From the NCBI RefSeq assembly GCF_011397635.1, contig NC_064767.1, positions 22,494,537-22,558,536 of the forward strand: a DNA stretch of 64,000 bases, in the 5' to 3' direction. A program made the position numbers and the translations under genes. The DNA comes from Epinephelus fuscoguttatus. Taxonomy: Eukaryota; Chordata; Actinopteri; Perciformes; Serranidae. This document shows positions 1-10,963 of this stretch, piece after piece. The notes under the pieces were generated by a model. The model was not told where the DNA came from. It ran no database searches and saw only the letters and a program-made list of their open reading frames with translations. The first letter of the stretch is position 1, and the number at the start of each line of letters is the position of its first letter.

Positions 1-514
1 CTGAACTGTGGGGGATGATGGTCTCTCTCTCTCTCTCCATCTCTCCCACTCACAGAGAGAAGGGTGTGTGGATGTGCATCATTCTCTTTCTCCATGCACC
101 TCTATCTTCATCCCATTTTTCACACACTGACCTTCACAAAATGGCCCGCACCCTTCACCTTTCTTGGGTACTTGAGCATAATGTGTGCTGCTTCCAGGAT
201 TCATATTTGCTGTTTATGCCTGTGCCGTGTTGATTGGACTTTGAAAGCAGAAACAGAAGTCTCACTGTTCTGTCGCTTTTTTGTATGTTCTTGTTAGAAA
301 AGCTAAATCTGGTCTAAACAGCGACATTACAGCAGACCTTTCTTAGGGTAGATATGAAGCAATAATTATATTTTGAGAAACAGGCTTATTTGCTTACTTA
401 GCGAGAGTTAGATGAGAGATTGATGGCACTTTCAAGCCTGTCTGGAAAATATGAAGCTACAACCATGGACTAAATTTAAAAAATGGACATATCCCACGTG
501 ACATCATTTCATTG

Positions 515-1085
515 GTTTGTGGACTCCCGTTTTAAAGCCTCAAGTTTGGAGTTTTGGCCATTGCCTTGTTGGATTTTTGGAGCCAGAAGTGACCATATTT
601 AGATGAGTGGCTGGATCTGTGGAGGAGCGAGGACAGATGTGACTTAGAGCCCTAAGACAATGTCCACAGACAGCCTGTCACTCAAAGCAGCCACGCCCTT
701 TGTTATGCCTTAATGAATTTAAAAGGTTGGTTTATATAGAAATTAAGCCCCTTAATTTGTCATGAAGGAGGAAATTAGCTTCAGAGATCAAACTGTTTTT
801 GTACCAGGCTGTAAACATGTTTATTTCTGCTGTAAAGTTTGGCACCAGAACTGGGGACTGACTCCCTTTTTGGAGCCACACTCAAGTGGCCATTAGGGGC
901 GCAAAAGTTTTTGGCGCTTCCGTGTTGGCCTTATTTTTCAGCCCTGGACATTGCCTCTTGGCTACAACCTGCAGCTGGTTAGCTTATCTTAGCATAAAGA
1001 CTGGAGACAGGGGGAAACAACTAGTCTAGCTCTGTTCAAAAGTAACCAAATCCCTCTACCAGTACCACTGAAACCACTGCAGCTG
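515..1085. repeat. Dispersed fish repeat (composite)
   Basis: No gene is visible in the first 1.2 kb. The stretch from about 515 holds phrases I recognise from an abundant percomorph dispersed repeat: a 'gccagaagtgaccatattta' segment near 580, 'gacagcctgtcactcaaag' near 670, and 'cttagcataaagactggaga' near 990 followed by a 'cagggggaaacaactag' segment. Similarity is from memory, and boundaries and class (SINE or non-autonomous DNA element) cannot be fixed here. It lies downstream of the vstm4 3' end. Confidence 0.5.
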
Positions 1086-1224
1086 TTTGTAATAATGTGC
1101 TGGTTTCATCTTTTGTTGTGTAAAACAGATTTTTCTTGTGACCCCAGACAGCTCTGACAAATGCAGTCCTCTCCGCTTTGAAGAACATTTATATGACTCA
1201 AAGACAGTCAGACCCGGGCATATA

Positions 1225-1230
1225 TTTATT
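1225..1230 (-). other. vstm4: Candidate vstm4 polyadenylation signal
   Basis: The plus-strand hexamer tttatt reads AATAAA on the minus strand, about 400 nt beyond the vstm4 stop codon. It is the first canonical hexamer I see downstream of the stop, which would give a 3' UTR of roughly 0.4 kb. The hexamer alone is weak evidence. Confidence 0.4.
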
Positions 1231-1635
1231 ATTTGGTGTATTAGTACTGTAAGTATAAATGCAGTTGAAGAATGTTAGAGTGCCTTACGATACTGCAGTA
1301 AGAGAGCCTGGACAACAGTTTCTTTCCACACAGTCTCCTGAGTTTATACAGAATAGTTAACAGTAAGAGCGTTCTTATAAACATCTGGCTCACAGGCCGG
1401 CGATGCCAACAAACAAAACAACAGAATTATAAGACCCAAAAACTGCTGTGCTGGAATGGAACTGCGCTGAGGAAACAAAACCCTCATTTACCGACAGCTG
1501 TAGCGTACTTACAGCCAAAAAACAAATGCTAAATGCCATACTGATAGTTCATAAATATAGTCCTTTGGTTGCCACTTAGTTCAGTTGCCCTCACCGGGAG
1601 GTACCATGACATCCATGTGTCCAGAGCTGCTGTGT

Positions 1636-4600
1636 TTACAGCTGTTTTTCCTGGAAGAGGATCTGAGCGTACACAGTGTCTGGGCTGGAGGGAGTGGGGT
1701 CAGGGCTGGTGGTGGCTGGGGGCTCTAGCCTCGGTCTGACCAGCTCCAGTTCTGCATATGTCAGACTATCATCCTGTGGTACTCGAGGCTGAAGGAGGGA
1801 GGGAAAGAACGGGAGAAACTTGAAGGAATTTAACCCAGAGATAAGGCAGAAGAGGAAATATGCTCTATGTATAAAAATGTACAGTGAGCACAGATATCTC
1901 TGTGTATCGGGAGCAAATGCATCCCGCCTGCGTTTAATCTTTTTCAGCAAACAGTAGTACTACTCTGCTTTCCACGGTAAACATGCCCTAAGTGCAGTTC
2001 AGCTGCAGAAAGTATGTGTTTACAGAACCTTTTGGAACATCCAGTTTACTCTGCAAACATTTTCTACAATAGGAGTCCTATCCAACATCCTCAGATCCTC
2101 CTAGTTGCGCTAATCTAATCAGCATGTTCGTGCAAAAGAAGCACTCACATCTCCAGAGCTTCCTCTCACGACACAATCGCAAGAATGGCGCCAGTAGAAA
2201 TACTGATGATCCTTAGTTTGAGTAGTTTTCTTCTGTATGTACTTGTTTGACATTTTTATTGTAGATATAAAACCAATGGAGCACTCTAAATAAATAATTG
2301 TGTTTGAGAAGCAATAAAGCTAAATAGAATTATCAAGCTCATAACTGAATGAAGAGACGGCAATAAACTCCTGTAGACAATCATGCAGTCGTGAAACAAA
2401 TTCCCTCTTGCATGTATCTCAATAACAACTCTGTGCTTGAAAAAAAACACCTTTTGAGAATGTTAATAAATACATTTTAACAGATATATTAAGTGCATGT
2501 GTTTTCATAAATGTAGGAGAAGTGGACAGAGGTGTTTGTATGATGGGTGAGAATGAGGGCACTCACAGGGGCAGAGCTCCTGAGTTGAGTCTTTAACCTT
2601 CTGGGCTTCTGAGGTCTCTTTGCAGCAACAGGCACTGAAAAGCAGACACAACCTTAACTGACTGGGAACAACAGCCAAGAGGAATGAACTCACAAACATG
2701 ACTGTGGTCGAAGGAAGTAATCGTCCCTCACAACCACTTCATATTAAACCCACGGAAGAGATTGATACATCATTTTCAGCATCAGTGTTGATTTGACCTC
2801 AGACAATACACTCAGCAGGATCTAACCCAAATACAGTATAAAGTTTCACTCTGTAGTCTCACAGTCTCTTTCACGCTGTGCTGTTTTTGTCCTGGAAATT
2901 GAATCAGGCCGGAGATATCATTTTCTGCTTTTGTGCTTGCTGGACACCTTCATTTACTGTTTTCTTTACCCACTAACTCCTATTCTTGGGGCTGGAGCCT
3001 CTCTCCGCCCCCCCTGCGATTCTGATGACTCCAGTGTGTTTGAAACTTGAGAGCAAAGACAAGGACTGCCACTCTGTCTGCCCCTGACAAAATAGATTAG
3101 ACTGTGGAAAAATATTTGATGTTTCAAGTCAGAATAAAGTTCACTGTGTGAGATAACAGCCCAATAAATTGGCCACTGGATACTTTAACCTCTCCAGGCC
3201 TATGAAAATCTTTTACATGAGGGTACTATTTTGGTTAAACTGCTCATAAGTCATGTCCACACTGAGGCCATAACCTGTGATGTGGGGTCACAAGTAGACT
3301 TTGTTTTAAAAGGTCACAAGCCAAAAAGGTGAGATCCACTGAAGGATTTAATTTCTCCCAGAGGTTACATCCTGCCCTCAATGTGTCACGTTACCTTTGG
3401 CTGGTATGTGTGGCGGTGGCTCCTCGGGTAGTTTAGGTGGTGTTATTATTGCGCGCCGGTCAGTTTTCTGTCTTGTGTCTTTCCTTTGGGCTCGTGGGGA
3501 GGAACTGGAGGAGCTGCTGGAGCTGGTGACAGTTTCTCCCGAGCTGCAGGGAACAGAGGAGAGTTTTTAAAGTTTTAATTACAGCTGCACCCAATGGTAA
3601 TTTAGATTATCAGTTAATCTTTTGATCATTTCTGCAATTTATCAATTGATAATATAGTGTATTGAAAATAGCTTGTTTTTTTTCAATCAGCAATCCATAA
3701 CCAAATGATTTTAACTGAAAATGATATAAAACTGAGCAAAGCAGCAAATACTCACTTCTGAGAAGGACAACCAGCATGTGAATCTTTAAAGATTCAGTTA
3801 TCAAAAGTATTGATTGATTTTATGTCAGCTGACTGACTAACCATTTAATTGTTTCACCACTAGCTTTATTGTCATCTTTTGTTTTGAATTTGTCACATGA
3901 AAATTTTTGTACACAAGTCATTTAAGATACGGATTCTTGCATATACACAGCTGTATATAGTATCTAGGTTGATGCAGGTGACACATCCCCCTCAATATTT
4001 AGACTGTGCATTTGTCCACAGTAGCAGAGGACATTTATTTTGACAAAAGTAAAGACATTAACACCATAAACTGATGCAGAAAAGGCATGTATTGGTGCAT
4101 TAAAAATTATCAGAGGGCAGGAAATTAAGTGTTTGATACTTTGATACTCCAAATTTTCTGGTGGAGGACCCTTAACCCCCCTGTTTCATATGTGTTTTCC
4201 CCTTTGTTGAAACAAAACCTACCACCTTGCATATACAAACGGCAATTAACACAAACTATATAGACATCAGCATTGTCATGCAAATAAATAAATACATAAA
4301 TAAACAAATTTTAGAAAAGGAAAAAAGAAGAAAAGGGTGTAGGTGACACGTGTAAGAAAATGTGGGTTTAAAAGAGAACCAACGAGGGTATCTCTCACCT
4401 CTGTCTACCATACTTGCCTGCGCATTATGAAGTACAACTGATGATCATTCTATGAGAGCAATATCCTTAAAATAATTCAGTCATTCTTTTATCGATGGAG
4501 GCTCAGGGGAGGGCCGTGAGTGTATTATGGTCTTCTCGGCGGCAGTTAAACCTGCAAATATGACTTTTCAGAGGGCTAACAGGGTGTTACATTGAGGTCG

Positions 4601-5610
4601 GAGTCAGAGTTGAATGAAAGCAATGTGGACTGTTTAGGAAATGGGAATTCCAGGATATTTTCAAGGCACTTGGCCACATTAGACCAGAGATTAGATATAG
4701 AAGGGCATTCCCATAAAACATGAAGGTATGTGACAACAGTATCCTGACAACGTTTAAGTTTCAACTATCAATGAGCTTTATTTTTACGAGATCGAATGGT
4801 GGGAAATTTCTGTACAAACTTATAGTGAATGAGCTTATGTGCTTTTTTTTATGATGAATTAGATAGATATGCTGGCCCAAATATTGTCTCAGTCAAGTTC
4901 AAGGCCATATCCTTCAAGGTCATGATTTCAGTCACCCCCATAGTTTTTCGACACTAGTTTTATTATTAAAATAATTAAATACATTAAAGATCTTTACCTG
5001 CTTTCTGGACACTTGACCAGCAGGTAACTCGCTGTGGAGGAAGTAGCAGAAGAAAAATTATGTTGACTTAACAGCAAAGTCGTCTGGTTATGTTTTGAAC
5101 AGGAAAACTGAAATATAAAGTTTTAAGTGTGAAGTTACTGTAGGACAACCAATGATGCTTTTACCTTTGAGCCTGTGTCTTCTGTGAAAGTACTGGCCGA
5201 TGAGAACCAGAGTGAACAGGAAGATGGAGAGCAGGCCGAGTGAGCAAATCAGCACAGCGCACAGATACACATCTATAAAACAAACAGGAAAAAGCATCAG
5301 AATGGTGGCATTATCAAAGTAAGACTTGTATGGTGAAGTGAAAACAGAGGAGATGGAAACTGTACCTGCAAATAAACGCCACAGTCCTGCACTGCTACCA
5401 TCATCAGGAGTGAAGTGCACTGGAAAAAAATGTAAAAAAAGTCAGCAGAAATAGTAAGTTGAGGGTAGAAAACTGCCCAGACTGAGAATCTTTATAAATT
5501 GCTGTTGTCTGAGGGCAAAGACCCAACGCAGCAGACAGCCTCAGTGGTTTCCAGAAATATCAAAACTGCTCTCATGAAGGGAGATTCTGCAGCAGCATCA
5601 GCCAAACCCA

Positions 5611-5657
<47 letters not shown>

Positions 5658-8600
5658 ACAAACACACGCGCACACACAGAGGCCCGGTTGTATTGCTGTT
5701 CTTGGACCGTGTTCGGGGGGTTCCCCATCCCACTGCTTTGCATCTCCACTTCCTTTTGTTGGTTGCTTCACAATCGTTTCATGTTGAAATTTCCTTTGTG
5801 AGCTTATTAGTGTGAAAAGAGAAGGAATAAGGAAGTTGTTGTCAGTGTGTGTCAATGAATGATGGGTTGTGTGTAGGTCAGGGGTATTTAGCAAGAGGTT
5901 GAGGAGAGTGAACAGAGGCTATGTACATAAATTACTTAGTCTCTGCTCCCCATAATGAGTTTTTAATATGTCTTTTAAACACCGGTTGATAAACATATTA
6001 ATAAGAAATGATAAGATATTAACTCTAATTGACTTCTAGCCTGTTTCCAGACCGCTGAACTGCCTGCAAAAATTGTCACATGTGGTCTCGGCCGCTCAGT
6101 CTGAATATCACGTTAATTAATGTCAGGGAGCAACATGATGGCTTTGTGTTGCCAGTGAACATGAAAAACTGTAGCAGATGAAGGTGGTCAGTTTTATAAC
6201 ACAGCATGACATGTATTTTTCAAAATAGAGCTCTAATGGATTACATCTTTACACAGTATTTTTTCTCTAGAGAACGTACACAGTCCAAGAAACAAGACTC
6301 AAAAAAATAGTTTGATTATAGACGTAACAGTGAGGCTTTAAGGCTGTTTTTTCTAAATCTTTAACATACATTTGTTTGACACTTGCTAATTCACTGCTAT
6401 TGTAATTACAAAGGGCCAATCTATGCTGTTTCATTGGACTGGATTAAATTGTATGGTGTCCCTGTTATTTTGTCCACCCACACTTCTTACCACTAAATTA
6501 AAAGTAATGACAGACTTCTAGAGTAGACACACTGTAGTTGAAACTCATCTGACGAGGTGACAGGCTACATCCAACAGGCATCTCTTGACAATGTGAGCAA
6601 TTAACAGTCAATGCAAGTAAACCACATATGTGACCTTTACACTGTGGTTAACCACATGCTAAGCCTCACATCTGATGGGTTCATGCAGCCTGGGGTTAAC
6701 AGGGCTGGGAGCTGTTAAACACTCTCTACAGATGTGTGTATACAAGCTCAAGTTTGTGCACAAAATGTATACTGCACATGTATTCATGAAAAGCTGAAAA
6801 CATAAGGTATGGATTTAAAATCATCTGCTTTCCCCCATCAGTCCAGCTGTGAAGACAGGACGCAGGGTGGGGGGTTCTACCACAACTTCACCTTCTTCCA
6901 AGGTGCATGCAGAAGGGAAATAAGTCCAAAGAGGTTGGTATAACGACTGCAAGACCAACGTGTGTTCGGACTGTGGCCAGAATCAGGACGCTGAAACATG
7001 AACCATCTGTTAAAACCAGCAGGGTTAGAGACCTGAAGTCAGAAAGCAGGGCTTAAAAAGATTTACTTTAATTTAACCGTGCAGACTGTCTGCCCCTTTT
7101 TCCAGTTTAGGAAAGCAGCAGAATTCACTCAACCATGATGTCTGAAGATCTGAAGTTGAGATTTAGAGAAGAGAAGACAAACCATCTTCTCTCCGTGCAA
7201 AATCTTCTGAATAAAATGATCTGAGTGGGGTGTGGCCTTTGCCCTGCAGACTGAAATCTGCAGACTGAGGGGTTCCCTGGATTACAGTTACAACTCTCTC
7301 GTTTTCTCTTTGTTTACCCTTATAATGTCAGCTCTTGTGTTTCTGGTTCTGTGGTCAATGCATGTCGGAGATGCCTGAGGTTGTGTGGCTTCCTTAGTGG
7401 GACATTGCCCTGAATATAGGGCAGGGCGTTGTCTGATGGCTCCGTCTGATTCAAGCCTTGATGGTTTTCCGGCATAAAATTAGTGAAAGGTAAACTGTGC
7501 AACTGTGTCAGGTGTCGTCGCACTTGTAGCACAGTACATCAGCATCTAAACTTTCTATTGAACCCCTTTATCCAGTGCATCCCACAGAGACAGACATCTT
7601 CCCTGCAGATCAATTGTTAAAAAGTTAAATCAGATTAAGGATCGTACTGCAAAAGAAATATTTATTACTGCATGTCATTTAAATTAGTTCCTAACCTGAT
7701 TTGTTCAAGTTGTTTGTTACATATTAGCACCGATTAAATAAGTTCCACCGCAGCTGAGTTCTCCAGTGAATTTTCTCCTGAGGCTTGCATAAAAGTAAAC
7801 CCAGAATGCTGACGTCATGTATTTCAGAGTTTTTGAATGTACGTAGCCAGCTCAGCAGCACTCTCCTTTTTACTCCTCACACTCATACACAGAGAGTGAT
7901 ATTGTTAAGTGTGGTTTGGCTGTGTGAGCTCATTGTTTTGAGATGGAAATGCCAGAGGATTGGGGTCACACTCAAACACACATACAGGCACCACTTACAG
8001 CAAAGCGCAGCTAGAGTCAGAAAATACATGCTACACATTTCTATCTGGCCTTTGTCCTTTAATAAAAACTGTTGCTCCTCCTTCGTTTGGTCATTTCCAT
8101 TGCCAGATAACATGGACAGCATGTCTCAACTGAGTTTGTGCGGCTGTAAGGGAATTCCTCGGAAAGGAATATTCCATGGAAAACATTTTCAGGGTAATTA
8201 CACCAGAAGTCCCCTTTGCGTTTAATCCTCTTTTGTCAGTTACCAGGGTTGCACAAAGGTATGAAAAAAAGTAAAAAAGTAAAAGACTTTGTTCATTTCA
8301 TGTCAAAGGCCAAATAGTGACAACACAATGCACAGTTTTACTGTTTTGCCAAGTGGTCATGAGAGATAGATTTGTTTGTTTGTTTTTTTTAAACCACCTG
8401 CTTCAACCAAGAGGAGGTTAAATTGTTGTTAAATAAATTCCCTCACATTTGATCTGGAAAAGGTGAAGAAGTTAATGCAATCTGACTCCCTATTGTGCAA
8501 GAAATTGTGCAATACTTTATTTTGTTTCACAGCCTAATTCACCTCTGGCTTGCCTTATATCAGGGGACACCACCCTAACGCTTTAACATTTTGTTCAAGA

Positions 8601-10963
8601 ACACACAGAGAGAGAGAGAGAGAAAGGGTCTCAAACTCCTGGCCACTCGGCTAACATGCTTAATTTGAAAAAGCAAATAAAGAAAAACAGCACTTTAACC
8701 CGCAGTCAGCCAAAATTGGGGCCTGGACCCATGGAAGAATTACTGAGCAAGCCTACAGGGCACAGGCCCAGGGGCCCAATGTGTAAGGGGGACCTCCTGC
8801 CCCTAATCTGCAAAATTTCACTTAAATTACCACATGCTGACCAAGGGGGGATTCAAAATGACCACAAAGCAATGCAAAGGAGCTGCAGAGAGACACAACA
8901 TCACTACAAAAAGGGGCAAAACAACCACAAAGAGACACAAAACAACCAAATAAGACTCAAAATTACTTAAGAGAGACACAAAACCACAAAAAAGATGCAT
9001 TATGACAACAAAGAGATGCAAAACAGTGACACAAAAAGAAGATTAACAACTATACAGTGTATGTACTCCAATATAGGAGATATGGGGGGCCTTTTGCATG
9101 CCTGTGCCCAGGGGCTCATTATCTGATAATCCAGCCCGGCCCTGTCAACAAACAAATGTGAAATTGAGAGAAGGCCATCTTTAATTACCTGTCACTTGTG
9201 TGGTGCTGGTGCCATTGGACGATGCCCTCCATGTGTTTCTGTGTTTGCGAATCTCTTGAACTCTGCAGGTGTAGAAACCCTGGTCAGTCCCCGTCATATT
9301 GAGAATCCGCAGCCGGTACACCTCTCCCTCCGTTTCCTCATACAGACGGAACTTCATCTGGGGGAAGCGACGAGTGTAGTTCCCATACATCTTCATTTTC
9401 TTGATGCCAATCTTTGCAATGAGAAACTGAGGGGGCTCCAGTGCAGGAGGGGAGGGGGATGGAGGGGAGGGAGGAGGCGCCAGAGTCGGAGCAGCAAGAG
9501 GAGAAAAGAACCAGCGTAGGATGAGGACACTGCCGCTCCTCTTCCTCTGAGATACCAGGCAGGAGAGCGTCAAGTTGTCTTTCTGTGTTACCATGACAAC
9601 AGGCCCAGGGGTCACTGTCACATTCAGGCCATGACATACCTCTGTTGACAAAAGACATAAGAAGAACAAGTGGTTAGTGCAGTCATTTTTGGTTATGTTG
9701 AATTTTGGTTTTTGCAAACACAGCACATATGTGTTCTTGTTGTGTTGTTAACATTTTTGTATGTTATCCATGTTCTGTTTTATGGCAGAATTAAATGAAA
9801 CCAAACCATAAAACATTTGCTTTTCCAAACATAAGGACACTCTGTGATCTGGTAGCTTGTGTGACCCCTCCCTGCAGTTAAATTAGTAATTAACTAGAGC
9901 TGCTAATGAGCCCCACATGGGAGAAAGTCTGAGTTCATTTTTGCAAGATGTTTGATTTCCTGCCAATTAAACATAATTGTAGCATTTAGACAAAGTACGT
10001 TTATGTGCACACCCACAGTGGCTGCTTGGATTTATGGTGTTATAGCTCAAACTATCACTGGTTCTACTTATATATGTCATTTCATCACTGAAGGGGAATT
10101 CAGTCTGCAACAGCTAGAAACCTAAGAGGACTGAGAATCAGAAAACATAGTCTGTGTGCCCCATTTTTACTTCCCTGGAGGTACTTTTATTCGACTGCCA
10201 GCTGGGTCAAGCCTGTTTAGGAGAGACATTGGGTCTGGACACAATATGTGTGATCAGACAGGCAAGGAGAATCTACAGGTGGGAAACATTCATCTTCAGT
10301 ACGGTACAGCCCGAAACAGGCAAGGAGAAACACGACAAGATAACAGGGACCATCTGGGCCCCAGTGCTGTCTTCTTTTTTTGTTGTTTTGTTTTGTTGCT
10401 GTGTCTCCCTCAGGGTCTGTCCTACACTATTTAATGTGACAACAAAAGCAGCGACAGTGACTCAAGCCAAACACAAATCTCAACATAACCAAAAGATTAT
10501 AGGGCAGGAAATATGAGTTGTAGGTCCACTGTATGGCAGTTTGTAGAATGCAAAATATACTGAGGTTTTCTCTAATCACAGGGAACAAACTTTCTTAACT
10601 CTACAGCTGGTGTAATTTTAAACAAAGCCATAGTCGCCCAGTTTGCAAAAGCAACGTCAATATTGCCAATAATGTAATATAACTTAATGCACTTGCAACT
10701 TTTGGTCATTTTCAAGACAGCGACTATTAGGAGGTGTCTTTCCTGTATGTTTGACATTATTTTCACACTCCATAATAAACTCAAAATGCATGGTTTCACA
10801 GTGGTGCATGTTAGATGATCAATCAAATTACTCCTTTTGACACACTCTCCTTCTTTCTTGCCTGCTTGCTCGCTTTCTCACTGGTTTATATTGTTGTAAA
10901 CAAGGTGAACTTACCTGTGACCAGAGCCTTAGTCAGGACAAGGACCACTATAGAGAAGTACAT
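1636..10963 (-). CDS. vstm4: V-set and transmembrane domain-containing protein 4
   Basis: Spliced gene of 8 coding exons (minus strand, 5' to 3'): 10963-10915, 9641-9189, 5419-5366, 5272-5165, 5031-4998, 3543-3395, 2634-2567, 1788-1636. They sum to 1068 nt (355 aa plus stop), and every junction is GT-AG and in phase. A hydrophobic signal peptide (residues 1-16) has A at -3 of the ATG. It is followed by EVCHGLNVTVTPGP, a V-set Ig domain (Cys44 to Cys142, WFF core, DQGFYTC motif), a short stalk, one membrane span (about 187-211), then a basic and proline-rich cytoplasmic tail ending with LTYAEL and TVYAQI. The mammalian family member has the same order and near-identical C-terminal motifs. It is known as a type I membrane protein whose ectodomain yields the secreted peptide Lv. 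Unusual: a Ser/Pro-rich insert of about 25 residues inside the V-set after the WFF strand. The exon list is confident; UTR ends are not fixed. Confidence 0.93.
4440..4900 (-). mobile_element. L1-like LINE ORF2 C-terminal remnant
   Basis: Read on the minus strand, a 62-codon stretch (4764-4576) contains TYLHVLWECPSISNLW. This resembles the cysteine/histidine-containing C-terminus of fish L1/Tx1-type ORF2 (the pattern T-x-x-H-x-x-W-E-C-P). After a frameshift at about 4576 the match continues with FAGLTAAEKTII and SPEPPSIKE, again typical of the L1 ORF2 end, until about 4440. Stops and frameshifts show it is dead. It lies within vstm4 intron 5 (3544-4997), in the same orientation as the gene. 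The family name is from memory, not from a search. Confidence 0.6.
5612..5656. repeat. (CA)n microsatellite
   Basis: An uninterrupted CA dinucleotide tract in vstm4 intron 2, followed by an imperfect CA-rich tail to about 5680. Translations across it give only Thr-His or Val-Cys runs and are not genes. Confidence 0.95.
8690..9150. repeat. Dispersed element with internal degenerate tandem repeat
   Basis: In vstm4 intron 2. The ends carry an inverted 10-mer, gggcacaggc at 8758-8767 and gcctgtgccc at 9100-9109, within longer related GC-rich ends. The core (about 8875-9025) is a degenerate tandem array of roughly 20 bp units built on 'caaagagacacaaaacaac'. Similar blocks are common in percomorph introns (from memory). 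It has no coding capacity. Superfamily unknown. Confidence 0.55.

Noticed and set aside
5492-5894. Frames rich in Val-Cys or Thr-His around 5.6 kb (similar ones at 37.6-38.2 kb and 49.8-50.2 kb)
   Set aside because: They are translations of CA/TG microsatellites.
9196-9519. 107-codon plus-strand frame across the vstm4 Ig exon
   Set aside because: It is antisense of a clear V-set coding exon and has no features of its own.
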